Of a stretch of 64,000 nt of DNA, positions 1-8,228 are shown in pieces. The notes beneath the pieces were generated by a model. The model did no database searches, was not told the origin of the DNA, and saw nothing but the letters and a program-made list of their open reading frames with translations. Position 1 is the first letter of the stretch; each line of letters opens with the position of its first letter. This stretch comes from DATKAS01 sp963733765. GTDB lineage: Bacteria; Actinomycetota; Acidimicrobiia; Acidimicrobiales; DATKAS01. The position numbers and the translations under genes were made by a program. The DNA lies in the NCBI GenBank assembly GCA_963733765.1, contig CAVTEI010000003.1:2356001-2420000 (forward strand), written 5' to 3'.

Positions 1-154
1 TCGGGGATCCGTCGGCGTCGAGCGCGTACTGCCCCGCGGGGATGATCCACGTTGCCAGCGCGGTGATGACGATCAGCGCGAAGAGGATGGTGTAAGCGGA
101 AGGCAGCGTGAAGCGCGCTTTGGGCACCTCGGGCGTGTCGGCCTCGACGCTCAT
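1..154 (-). CDS. YfcC-family amino-acid antiporter, N-terminal fragment
   Basis: Only the first 51 residues are inside the window; the gene continues past the left edge. The N-terminus has a short polar stretch, a hydrophobic segment and a TWIIPAGQY motif, which is typical of the YfcC family of putative basic amino-acid or C4-dicarboxylate carriers in the inner membrane. The start codon overlaps the stop of the small upstream gene (ATGA), so the two are translationally coupled. As the last gene of an arginine deiminase operon it most likely acts as an arginine/ornithine exchanger. That role is inferred from context, because YfcC substrates are poorly established. Confidence 0.75.
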   Translation of the reverse strand, partial: MSVEADTPEVPKARFTLPSAYTILFALIVITALATWIIPAGQYALDADGSP

Positions 155-309
155 CGCGAGGCCTCGACGACGATCAACGCGGCAGCGTCCTCAGGGTCGG
201 GGATCCGCCCGCCAACGCCGGGGTCGTTCCGCGCCCAGGCCAGCATCGCGACGATGCCGGCCGCGACGATCAGTGCGATCACCCAACGGCCCCAAGTCGT
301 GTGGAGCAT
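151..309 (-). CDS. Small single-span membrane protein (52 aa)
   Basis: A 52-residue ORF between arcA and the antiporter. It starts 12 nt after the arcA stop and its TGA overlaps the antiporter ATG. Residues about 9-26 form one transmembrane helix (VIALIVAAGIVAMLAWA), followed by a polar acidic tail. I do not recognise a family. The tight coupling on both sides suggests it is co-expressed with the antiporter, perhaps as an accessory subunit; this is inference from position only. Confidence 0.6.
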   Translation of the reverse strand: MLHTTWGRWVIALIVAAGIVAMLAWARNDPGVGGRIPDPEDAAALIVVEASR

Positions 310-321
310 CCCGTCTCGCCC

Positions 322-1584
322 CTAGACCGGGTCGCGCTCGAGCGGACAGGTCATGCAGTGACCGCCGCCACGGCCCTTGCCGAGCTCGAAACCGGCGATC
401 TCGACCACCTCCACCCCGGCCTGGCGCATCTTGCCGATCGTGTAGGTGTTCCGTTCGTAGGCGACCACGACGCCGGGCTCGAGTGCGACGACGTTGTTGC
501 CGTCGTCCCACTGCTCCCGCTCCTGCTGGTAGGCGTCGCCGCCGGTCTCGACGACATGGAGCTTCCTGATGCCGAGGGCGTCAGCCACCGCTCCGATGAA
601 GTCCTTCTCGACGGTGACGTGGAAGTCGCCCTCACTCTTTCCGGGACGGAGGCTGACGGCTCGGATGTTGGACACGACCTTCGGGTACGCAGTCGCCTTG
701 TCCCGGTCGAGGAGCGTGAACACGGTGTCGAGGTGCATGTGCGCACGGTCCTTGGACATCACGCACGCGATGACCCGTTCCGCCGCCCCCTTCGCGAACA
801 ACGCCTTGGCGATCTGCTCGATCATGCGCCCCTGCGATCGCTCACTCATCCCGATCAGCACCGCGCCGTTGCCGATCGGCATCACGTCGCCGCCCTCGAG
901 CGAGGCCAGCCCGAAGTCGGCGATCTCGAAGCGTCCGTCGTCTCCCCGGGGCGGGTACCAGAAATCGAAATCGGCACCCGAGAACATCGGATGCGCGCGG
1001 TAGATCGCCGCGACGTTGTACGCCTCTCGGCGGCGAGCAGGCCAATACATCGGATTGATCGAGACCCCGCCATAGATCCAGCACGACGAGTCTCGGGTGA
1101 ACAACGTGTTCGGCAGTGGAGGCAGCACGAACGCGCTCGGGTCGTCGATCGCGGCACCGATCAACGAGACCTTTGCGGCTTTGGCGACGTCGAGGCCGGC
1201 TTCCGCGATGGTGAGCCCGCCGATCAAGTGCTTGGCCAGGTCCGCCGGCTCGAGATCGGAGAGCAGCTGGCGGATCTCGTCGACGAGCGACCAGCCGACG
1301 GTGTACTCCGAGGCAACCACCTCGACGAGGCGCCGGCGCGCGTCGTCGCTTGCTGCGAGTGCCCCGGCGAGGAGATCGGCGAGGAGGAAGACCTCGACAT
1401 CGCGTTCGCGCATGCGGTTGACGAACTGATCGTGTTCGTACTGGGCCCGCTCGACCCACAGCACGTCGTCGAAGAGCAGCTCGTCGTGGTTCGTCGGTGT
1501 CAGCCGCTGCAAGCTCAGCTCAGGTCGGTGGACCATCACCTTGCGGAGCTTCCCCACCTCTGAATGCACCCCGAAGCCGCTCAT
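322..1584 (-). CDS. arcA: Arginine deiminase
   Basis: Hydrolyses L-arginine to citrulline and ammonia, the first step of the cytosolic arginine deiminase pathway. The 420-aa length fits the family. The N-terminus (GVHSEVGKLRKVMVHRPE) is diagnostic, and the C-terminal GGGHCMTCP motif carries the nucleophilic cysteine at about residue 410. The start codon overlaps the arcC stop by 4 nt. Gene order in transcription is arcB, arcC, arcA, small peptide, antiporter, so arginine can be converted to ornithine, CO2, ammonia and ATP, with arginine/ornithine exchange probably supplied by the last gene. Confidence 0.95.
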   Translation of the reverse strand: MSGFGVHSEVGKLRKVMVHRPELSLQRLTPTNHDELLFDDVLWVERAQYEHDQFVNRMRERDVEVFLLADLLAGALAASDDARRRLVEVVASEYTVGWSLVDEIRQLLSDLEPADLAKHLIGGLTIAEAGLDVAKAAKVSLIGAAIDDPSAFVLPPLPNTLFTRDSSCWIYGGVSINPMYWPARRREAYNVAAIYRAHPMFSGADFDFWYPPRGDDGRFEIADFGLASLEGGDVMPIGNGAVLIGMSERSQGRMIEQIAKALFAKGAAERVIACVMSKDRAHMHLDTVFTLLDRDKATAYPKVVSNIRAVSLRPGKSEGDFHVTVEKDFIGAVADALGIRKLHVVETGGDAYQQEREQWDDGNNVVALEPGVVVAYERNTYTIGKMRQAGVEVVEIAGFELGKGRGGGHCMTCPLERDPV

Positions 1585-2510
1585 CGCGCTCCCTCTTTCG
1601 GCGTCACAACGCTCGTGCCTGCCCGTCCCTCGACGATCTCCTCGATGTCCGCCAACGCGCCGATCGCGGCGCGCTTGCCGGTCGCCTCCACGAACCTCAT
1701 GGCCGCGTCGACCTTCGGTCCCATGGACCCGGCGGCGAAGTTCCGTGCCCGGAGCTCATCGGGCGTGACCTGATCGAGGCGGTGCTGATCGGCGGTGCCC
1801 CATCCGTCGTAGACGCCGTCGACATCGGTCGCCATGATGAAGAGGTCGGCCCCGACCTCCCGCGCGAGCAGCTCGCTGGCGAGATCCTTGTCGATGACCG
1901 CCTCGACCCCGGCGAGCGTGCGGTCACTCCCCGGCACCCACGCCGTCGGGATGCCGCCGCCACCGGCACAGATCACCACCACATCGTGGTCCAGCAGCCA
2001 CCGGATCGGGCGGATCTCGAAGATCCGCTTCGGCGCGGGCGAAGGCACGACCCGCCGGAGCACCTCGCCGTCGCGCTTGAACACCCAGCCCTTCTCTGCC
2101 GCGAGCGCGTGCGCGGCGGCATCGTCGTAGATGGGACCGACGAACTTCGTCGGGTCCGCGAACGCGGGATCGTCCGCGTCGACCTGGATCATCGTGAGGA
2201 TCGTTGCGAACGGCACCTCGGCCGGGAGCAGGTTGCCCAGCTCCTGCTCGATCATGTATCCGATCATCCCCTCGGTCTGCGCGCCGAGGACGTCGAGCGG
2301 GTAAGCCTCCACGTCTTTGTACGCGGCGGCCTGGAGCGCGAGGAGTCCCACCTGGGGTCCGTTGCCGTGCGACAGCACGAGCTGATGACGCTCGGCCACG
2401 GGAGCGAGAGCGTGTGCCGCAGTCCGAATGTTCGCCCGCTGCACGTCGGCCGTCATCGGCTCGCCGCGCTTCAGGAGGGCGTTGCCGCCGAGGGCTACGA
2501 GGACCCGCAT
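1581..2510 (-). CDS. arcC: Carbamate kinase
   Basis: Transfers the phosphate of carbamoyl phosphate to ADP, yielding ATP, CO2 and ammonia; the energy-conserving step of the arginine deiminase pathway. The 309-aa protein shows the amino-acid-kinase fold: N-terminal RVLVALGGNALL, the SHGNGPQVG loop at about residues 50-58, and a C-terminal GSMGPKVDAA segment. It starts 13 nt after the arcB stop and overlaps arcA by 4 nt, indicating a single transcript. Confidence 0.95.
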   Translation of the reverse strand: MRVLVALGGNALLKRGEPMTADVQRANIRTAAHALAPVAERHQLVLSHGNGPQVGLLALQAAAYKDVEAYPLDVLGAQTEGMIGYMIEQELGNLLPAEVPFATILTMIQVDADDPAFADPTKFVGPIYDDAAAHALAAEKGWVFKRDGEVLRRVVPSPAPKRIFEIRPIRWLLDHDVVVICAGGGGIPTAWVPGSDRTLAGVEAVIDKDLASELLAREVGADLFIMATDVDGVYDGWGTADQHRLDQVTPDELRARNFAAGSMGPKVDAAMRFVEATGKRAAIGALADIEEIVEGRAGTSVVTPKEGAR

Positions 2511-2523
2511 CGGTTGACGCTCC

Positions 2524-3525
2524 TCAGCTGCCGAGGGTTGCGACGAGCAGCGCCTTGATCGTGTGCAACCGGTTCTCGGCCTGGTCGAACACGATGCTGG
2601 CCGGTGACTCGAAGACCTCTCCGGTCACTTCGAGCCCTTCGTTCATGCCGGTGTGCTCCATCATCTCGCGGCCGACGACCGTGTTCGGGTCGTGGAACGC
2701 GGGCAGGCAGTGCATGAACTTCACCTTCGGATTGCCGGTCTTCTCCAAGAGCGACGCGTTCACCTGGTAAGGCCTGAGCAGCTTCACGCGCTCGTCCCAG
2801 ACGTCCTTCGCCTCACCCATCGACACCCACACATCGGTGTGCACGAAGTCGACACCTGCTACCGCGGCATCGGCGCTGTCGGTGATGGTGATCGTGGCTC
2901 CCGTGCGAGCGCCGATCTCGCGGGCGATCTTCACGACGTCGTCAGGCGGCGCGAGCGTCGTCGGCCCGGCAAGGCGGACGTCGGCCCCCATCAGTGCGCC
3001 CATGACGAGCAACGAGCGGCCCATGTTGAACCGGCAGTCGCCGACGAAGGCATAGCTCAGTGCGTCGTAGGGCTTGCCGCTCGCCTCGTGCATCGTCAAG
3101 AAGTCGGCGAGCATCTGGGTGGGATGCCACTCGTCGGTCAGCCCGTTGTACACGGGGACGCCGGCGTACTCCGCCAGCACCTCCACGTCGACTTGCTGGT
3201 TGCCTCGAAACTCGATCCCGTCGTACATGCGGCCGAGCACGCGTGCGGTGTCGGCTACCGATTCCTTGTGGCCCAGCTGCGAACCGGAGGGATCCAGGTA
3301 GGTGACGTGCGCGCCTTGATCGAACGCGGCGACCTCGAACGCGGAGCGGGTCCGGGTCGAGGTCTTCTCGAAGATCAAAGCGATCTCCTTGCCCTCGAGC
3401 CGCTTCGCCTCCGTCCCCGCGTACTTCGCGATCTTCACTGCCTCCGAGAGCTGCAGAAGGAATCTGAGCTCGCGCGGCTCGAAGTCGATCTCCTTCAGGA
3501 AACTGCGGTTGCGCAGGTTGAACAT
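2524..3525 (-). CDS. arcB: Ornithine carbamoyltransferase, catabolic
   Basis: Interconverts citrulline plus phosphate with ornithine plus carbamoyl phosphate. Motifs are the carbamoyl-phosphate loop STRTR (residues 56-60), HPTQ, and HCLPAFHD near the C-terminus; length is 333 aa. An in-frame ATG lies 15 nt upstream (3540), but I chose 3525 because the protein then begins MFNLRNRSFLKE like known OTCs, and because a TACGGT -10 element lies exactly 6 nt before it, as expected for a leaderless transcript. It is the first gene of the arc operon, which is why a catabolic role is assigned rather than arginine biosynthesis. Confidence 0.93.
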   Translation of the reverse strand: MFNLRNRSFLKEIDFEPRELRFLLQLSEAVKIAKYAGTEAKRLEGKEIALIFEKTSTRTRSAFEVAAFDQGAHVTYLDPSGSQLGHKESVADTARVLGRMYDGIEFRGNQQVDVEVLAEYAGVPVYNGLTDEWHPTQMLADFLTMHEASGKPYDALSYAFVGDCRFNMGRSLLVMGALMGADVRLAGPTTLAPPDDVVKIAREIGARTGATITITDSADAAVAGVDFVHTDVWVSMGEAKDVWDERVKLLRPYQVNASLLEKTGNPKVKFMHCLPAFHDPNTVVGREMMEHTGMNEGLEVTGEVFESPASIVFDQAENRLHTIKALLVATLGS

Positions 3526-3537
3526 GGGGTCACCGTA
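3526..3537 (-). promoter_or_regulatory. Leaderless -10 element of the arc operon
   Basis: On the minus strand TACGGT (3537 to 3532) is followed by six bases and then the arcB ATG. The TAnnnT-N6-start arrangement matches leaderless promoters known from actinomycetes. The assignment is by pattern only; no -35 is evident. Confidence 0.45.
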
Positions 3538-3605
3538 CAACGACCCCGGTCGTCGTCCCTGCGTGGTCGCCTCCCGTTTAGGTGGCGTTTACCCGACCGG
3601 CGCGG

Positions 3606-4115
3606 TCAGTGACCGAGGCCGGTCTTGAGGCCCACAACGATGAGCCCGAACGCGCCGGTCGCCGCCGCGAATCTCCACGCGTGCGGATGGTCATCGGACA
3701 CGAGCACGCCGACGAGGCCACCGAGCGCGACCAGTTGCACCAAGGCGACGGCAACGGCGATCCAGAGCGCCACGCGGTCCTCGAGAACGCCGATGCGGCC
3801 GAGGCCGAGGACGACGGCCGGAGGCACGGCCGCGAGCAGGATCGGGAGTCCGTCCGCCATGGCTCTTTTGATTTCGGTGCGACCCTGGGCAGCTGTGCGG
3901 CGAAGGCGATCCCCGACGACTTCGGCGTACAGATGGGCGACGTAGGTCGCGAGGCCGACACCGCCGACGAGCTCCCAGCCCCAACCCGAGGCCACCTCGT
4001 CGGCATCGATCAGCGCCAGCGACGCGAGGACCAGCACGGTTCCGTAGGAGGCAGCGCTGACCCGTTCGGCGAGGCGCTCCCGCGGCCAGTGTTCGACGTG
4101 TCTGAGGCGATTCAT
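3606..4115 (-). CDS. Multi-pass membrane protein, unknown function
   Basis: A protein of about 169 aa with four hydrophobic segments. I start it at 4115 (MNRLRHVEHWPRERL) rather than at 4223, because the upstream extension is Arg/Pro-rich and runs into the hairpin at 4171-4209. Between the first and second pairs of helices is a basic cytosolic loop (GDRLRRTAAQGRTEIKR). It resembles small actinobacterial integral membrane proteins of unknown function. It lies upstream of the arc operon on the same strand, but an 80-nt gap and the leaderless arcB promoter suggest separate transcription. Confidence 0.65.
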   Translation of the reverse strand: MNRLRHVEHWPRERLAERVSAASYGTVLVLASLALIDADEVASGWGWELVGGVGLATYVAHLYAEVVGDRLRRTAAQGRTEIKRAMADGLPILLAAVPPAVVLGLGRIGVLEDRVALWIAVAVALVQLVALGGLVGVLVSDDHPHAWRFAAATGAFGLIVVGLKTGLGH

Positions 4116-4170
4116 GGTCCCTGTGATGTTCGTGTGCCCGAGCTGGGCGACGGTGCGGAGAGGTGAGCGC

Positions 4171-4209
4171 GAGGAGGCCCGGGCACCACGAGGGCGCCCG
4201 GGCCTCCTC
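4171..4209 (-). terminator. Strong hairpin downstream of the LPATG gene
   Basis: A perfect 14-bp inverted repeat (4171-4184 with 4196-4209) around an 11-nt loop, immediately after the stop of the minus-strand LPATG gene. The stem is almost all G+C. No T-tract follows, which is usual for high-GC actinomycete terminators. Confidence 0.7.
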
Positions 4210-4223
4210 GATGACTCGATCAA

Positions 4224-4904
4224 CTAACTCCGTGAACGGATGAGACGGGCGCCACCGACGAAGAGCGCGCCGAGTGAGATCGCGCCGATCGCCAACACGA
4301 GCGGTGCCTGGCTGTTGGAGCCTGTTGCCGGGAGGGTGCCAGCGGCAACGGTGGTGGTCGGAGCAACGGTGGTGGTCGGAGCAACGGTCGTGGTCGGAGC
4401 AACGGTCGTTGTCGGAGCCACTGTCGTAGTCGCCGCAACGGTCGTGGTCGTCGCCACGGTGGTTGTCGTGGTCGCTTGGGCGACCACGACCGAGGTGGTC
4501 GCCCTCGGGGTCAACTGCCCAACTGGGCCTGCGTTCGCGCTGAACGTGACCGTCCCAGCAGCGACTGGGACCGACACGACAAGGGTCTGTGCGGTGGCGA
4601 GGTCAGGCGTGGACCACAGACACGTCACGGCCGTGGCACTCGTGACACACGACGAGAGGCCAGACGTGGCCGAAACGAGGATGGGCGCCCCGCTGCTCGT
4701 GCTGAGGCTCACCTCGGCTGGCGTCGAGCTCAGTGCCGGAATTGAGAACACCCCGGTGACGACCACGCTCGTGGCGGCAGTGGGGTTCGCCGGCGATGCG
4801 GTGATCGTCGCGGCGATGTTGGCGGGCGTCTGCGCACTCACGGGAGCGCCCAGGAGGACAAGGGCGGCGCCGAGAACGGCGAACGCCGAGAGCACCTTTT
4901 TCAT
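4224..4904 (-). CDS. LPATG cell-wall-anchored surface protein
   Basis: A secreted 226-aa protein. Residues 1-24 are a signal peptide (lysines, hydrophobic core, APVSAQ cleavage site). Residues about 25-140 form a beta-rich domain with two cysteines. Residues about 143-190 are a Thr/Val/Ala/Pro stalk built from repeated APTTTV units. The C-terminus has an LPATG sortase motif (191-195), a hydrophobic helix and a basic tail (RLIRSRS). These are the hallmarks of a class A-type sortase substrate covalently attached to peptidoglycan. No sortase gene is in the window. Function of the folded domain is unknown. Confidence 0.85.
   Translation of the reverse strand: MKKVLSAFAVLGAALVLLGAPVSAQTPANIAATITASPANPTAATSVVVTGVFSIPALSSTPAEVSLSTSSGAPILVSATSGLSSCVTSATAVTCLWSTPDLATAQTLVVSVPVAAGTVTFSANAGPVGQLTPRATTSVVVAQATTTTTVATTTTVAATTTVAPTTTVAPTTTVAPTTTVAPTTTVAAGTLPATGSNSQAPLVLAIGAISLGALFVGGARLIRSRS
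4355..4430. repeat. 18-bp tandem repeats encoding APTTTV units
   Basis: Four to five near-identical 18-bp units on the minus strand encode the Thr-rich stalk of the LPATG protein. Third-base differences between units show some age. The copy number could vary by slippage, which would change the stalk length. Confidence 0.7.
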
Positions 4905-5068
4905 ATGCGCACCTCTGCTCTGTCGGGGTTACCGCCGGTCATCTTTCCCCTGCCGCCGCCATGAGCGCCACTATCGAACACCTGTCGGGCCCGCTCACCA
5001 GGCGGTGCTTCCTCCCGCTCGCGTTGACGTTACGGTGACGGCCGCGAGCTGGCTCGGGGAGGAACCTG

Positions 5069-7792
5069 ATGGTCGCGACCATGCCCACAACTCCAGCGGA
5101 GGGCCAAGCCGAGTGGTATGGCATGTCGACCGAGGACGTCTGCGCTCGTCTCGACGTTGACCCTGCCACCGGCCTCAGCCCCGCGGAGGTGGAAGCCCGG
5201 CGCGCTCGGTATGGGCCGAACAAGCTCGCGGAAGAGGCCAAGGAGCCGGCCTGGAAGGCGTTCCTGCGTCAGTACCAAGACCTCATGCAGTTGGTGCTGG
5301 TCGGAGCGGCAGTCGTCAGCGTCGTCGCGTTGCAGGATGTCTCGACCGCGTTGGTCGTGATCGGTCTCACGGTCCTCAACGCGGTGATGGGGCTGCATCA
5401 GGAGGGCAAGGCGGCGGAGAGCGTCGCCGCGCTCCGCGAGATGCTGATCATGAATGCCAACGTTCGCCGCGACGGCCAAAGGGTTCAGATTCCGGCGGAG
5501 GAGCTCGTCCCGGGAGACATCGTCGGCTTCGAAGCGGGGGACAAGGTTCCGGCCGACGGACGCATCCTCGTGTCGGCCACACTCGAGATCGAGGAGGCCG
5601 GTCTCACGGGGGAGAGCACCCCGGTGAGCAAGGTCGTCAACGTCGTCTCCGGTGAGGACATCCCGCTCGGTGACCGGATCGACATGGCCTACATGAACTC
5701 TCAGGTCACGCGTGGGCGGGGCGAGATGGTGGTCACCGCGACCGGCATGTCGACCGAGGTCGGACACATCTCGGGGATGCTCGCGGGGGTCGAGCAGGAG
5801 AAGACGCCGCTCACCAAGCAGCTCGACCAGCTGACAGTGCTGATCACGGTCATGGCCGCGGCCGCACTCGTGCTCATCGTGGTCATCGGGCTGATTCGAG
5901 GTGAGGACTTCGACCAGCTGTTCCTCGTCGGGATCAGCCTCGCCATTGCGGCGATCCCCACTGGCCTTCCCGCCGTGGTCACGACCTTGCTGTCATTCGG
6001 CACGCAGGAGCTGGCGAAGAAGGGCGCGATCGTCAAGCGCCTCCGGTCGGTGGAGACGCTCGGATCCACGTCGGCGATCTGCTCGGACAAGACCGGCACC
6101 TTGACGCTCAACCAGATGACGGCGCGGGAGCTTGTCGTTGTCGGTGGGCGCTTCAGCGTCGACGGTGAGGGCTACTCGACGGTGGGCCGGATCCTGCGGG
6201 TGGCGGGAACCCATGAGGGTTCGCTCGAGCCGTTCGTGCTGCCGATGGCGCTGGCCAACGACGCGGTGATCCGTGACGGGGCGTGCATCGGGGACCCGAC
6301 CGAGGGTGCCCTCGTCGTCTTGGCGGCCAAGGGCGGCCTCGACGTCGACGAGACGCGGCGGTACTACCCCCGCGTTGCCGAGGTGCCCTTCGACGCCGAG
6401 TACAAGCTGATGGCCACCTTCCACGAGATGGACGACGGCGGCACCGCAGTGGTGCGCTGCTTCGTCAAGGGCGCTCCCGATGTGCTGCTCGCCCGGTCGT
6501 CTCGTTACATGGCTGTCGACGGGTCCTCCGCCCCGATGGCGAATGAACATCGCGAACGCGTGCTGGCGGAGAACGATCGGCTTGCTGGCGAAGGGCTGCG
6601 CGTGCTGGCGGTGGCTCGACGTGACTTCGACCCCGCCGCGTTCGATCCCGCCGGCGATCTCCTCGCGCTCGTGGACCAGCTCGAGCTCGTGGCCCTGATC
6701 GGCATCGTCGACCCGCCCCGCAAGGAGGCGAAGGACGCGATCGCGCTTTGCCACGACGCTGGCATCCGCGTCCGGATGATCACCGGCGACCACGCGACGA
6801 CGGCGTCGGCCATCGCGCAGCAGCTGGGCATCGAAGGTCGAGCGCTCACCGGAGCGGAATTCGCCGCGATGCCGGACGAACAGCTCCTCGCGGAAGTCGA
6901 CGAAATCGGGGTCGTCGCCCGGGTCGCGCCCGAGGACAAGGTCCGCCTCGTCAGCATCCTGAAGCGCCAAGGGAACATCGTGGCGATGACCGGCGACGGT
7001 GTGAACGACGCGCCGGCGCTCACCCGAGCCGACATCGGCGTCGCCATGGGCATCACCGGCACTGAGGTCACCAAGGACGCCGCCGAGATGATCCTCACCG
7101 ACGACAACTTCGCCACGATCGTGGCTGCCGTCGAGGGCGGGCGGGGTCTTTACGACAACTTGATGAAGTACATCCGCGTCCAGATGATCATGCTGGCCGG
7201 CTTCATCCTCACGTTCGTCGGTGCCGGCATCTTCGACATCGCCAACGGCTCGCCACTGCTGCCACTGCAGATCCTGTGGATCAATTTCGCTGTCGACGTG
7301 CTGCTTGCGCTCGGCCTCGGCTTTGATGCACCGACCCCCGGGCTCATGAGCCGGCGTCCTCGATCACCCGAAGACCCTGTGATCGCGCGGGCCCTCGGCG
7401 CTCGGCTGGGCTTCGCGGGTCTCCTCGTGGCCATTGGCACCCTGGTCGTCGTGGCGTGGGCCGAGGATCGTCACGGGCTCGCGGTCGCGACCACGATGGG
7501 CTTGATCACCATGTCGCTCCTCCACATCGCGGCGTCGCTCGAGTGGCGCGACCCGTATCGGAGCGTCTTCAGCCGAAGCACCATCGCCAACGGACGCTTC
7601 AACATGCTGATGCTCACCGCGCTGGCCCTCACGTTGCTGGTCACGACTCTGCCGCTCCTTCAGCGCATCTTCGACACCGTCGACCTCGATGGCGACCAGT
7701 GGCGCGTCTGCTTGATCGTGGTCGCGGCCTACTTCGTGCTCGCCGAGATCGGCAAGCTGGTCCTCCGTCGCTTCGTGCACGCGGCAGAGTGA
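5069..7792 (+). CDS. P-type cation-transporting ATPase (P2 type)
   Basis: A 907-aa ATP-driven cation pump of the inner membrane. It has the N-terminal cation ATPase domain, the TGES actuator motif, the phosphorylation site DKTGT (Asp340), a nucleotide-binding domain, TGDGVNDAPAL, and six C-terminal helices. The overall architecture is of SERCA/PMR1/CtpF-like pumps. The M4 ion-binding motif is IPTGLP (residues 296-301) instead of PEGLP, so the glutamate that binds Ca2+ in SERCA is threonine here, whereas M6 keeps N and D (WINFAVD). The ion is therefore uncertain. Start supported by GGGGAGGA upstream. Confidence 0.9.
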   Translation: MVATMPTTPAEGQAEWYGMSTEDVCARLDVDPATGLSPAEVEARRARYGPNKLAEEAKEPAWKAFLRQYQDLMQLVLVGAAVVSVVALQDVSTALVVIGLTVLNAVMGLHQEGKAAESVAALREMLIMNANVRRDGQRVQIPAEELVPGDIVGFEAGDKVPADGRILVSATLEIEEAGLTGESTPVSKVVNVVSGEDIPLGDRIDMAYMNSQVTRGRGEMVVTATGMSTEVGHISGMLAGVEQEKTPLTKQLDQLTVLITVMAAAALVLIVVIGLIRGEDFDQLFLVGISLAIAAIPTGLPAVVTTLLSFGTQELAKKGAIVKRLRSVETLGSTSAICSDKTGTLTLNQMTARELVVVGGRFSVDGEGYSTVGRILRVAGTHEGSLEPFVLPMALANDAVIRDGACIGDPTEGALVVLAAKGGLDVDETRRYYPRVAEVPFDAEYKLMATFHEMDDGGTAVVRCFVKGAPDVLLARSSRYMAVDGSSAPMANEHRERVLAENDRLAGEGLRVLAVARRDFDPAAFDPAGDLLALVDQLELVALIGIVDPPRKEAKDAIALCHDAGIRVRMITGDHATTASAIAQQLGIEGRALTGAEFAAMPDEQLLAEVDEIGVVARVAPEDKVRLVSILKRQGNIVAMTGDGVNDAPALTRADIGVAMGITGTEVTKDAAEMILTDDNFATIVAAVEGGRGLYDNLMKYIRVQMIMLAGFILTFVGAGIFDIANGSPLLPLQILWINFAVDVLLALGLGFDAPTPGLMSRRPRSPEDPVIARALGARLGFAGLLVAIGTLVVVAWAEDRHGLAVATTMGLITMSLLHIAASLEWRDPYRSVFSRSTIANGRFNMLMLTALALTLLVTTLPLLQRIFDTVDLDGDQWRVCLIVVAAYFVLAEIGKLVLRRFVHAAE

Positions 7793-7835
7793 TGTTCCCT
7801 CAACCCGCAATCCCTGAACCCCGTGGGAGGTACCC

Positions 7836-8228
7836 GTGATCCTCGCCGAGTTCGGCTCCGGTGAGTTCTTCTGGTCGATGATCTGGTTCACCTTGTTCTT
7901 CATCTGGATCTGGCTGCTGTTCGTCATCTTCGGCGACATCTTCCGCAGCCCCGACCTATCCGGATGGGGCAAGGGGCTTTGGTCGATCTTCATCATCTTC
8001 ATGCCCTACCTCGGGATCTTCGTGTACTTGATCGCCCGCGGGCACAAGATGCAGGAGCATGCCGTTCAGCAGGCGCAGCAACAGGACGCGGCCCTGCGCC
8101 AGTACGTGCAGAGCGTCACCACTACCGGCGGTGCCGCCGATGAGATCGCCCGCCTCGCAGAGCTGCGCGACAAGGGCGCGATCAGCGAGGCCGAGTTCCA
8201 GCAGGCGAAGGCGAAGGCGTTGCAGTGA
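7836..8228 (+). CDS. Membrane protein with PLDc_N and SHOCT domains
   Basis: A 130-aa protein with two N-terminal transmembrane helices (about 10-32 and 47-68) of the phospholipase-D N-terminal (PLDc_N) type and a C-terminal SHOCT motif (about residues 100-130, IARLAELRDKGAISEAEFQQ). GTG start with GGGAGG 6 nt upstream. The stop overlaps the GTG of the ppk2 gene (GTGA), so the two are coupled. Function unknown; SHOCT segments are thought to mediate oligomerisation. Confidence 0.8.
   Translation: MILAEFGSGEFFWSMIWFTLFFIWIWLLFVIFGDIFRSPDLSGWGKGLWSIFIIFMPYLGIFVYLIARGHKMQEHAVQQAQQQDAALRQYVQSVTTTGGAADEIARLAELRDKGAISEAEFQQAKAKALQ

Noticed and set aside
301..1563. 420-aa plus-strand ORF opposite arcA
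   Set aside because: It is the complement of arcA, with no family motifs; arcA has clear catalytic motifs and operon context.
4355..4470. Repeats that could suggest a CRISPR array
   Set aside because: In-frame 18-bp coding repeats without spacers; same for 36955-37016.
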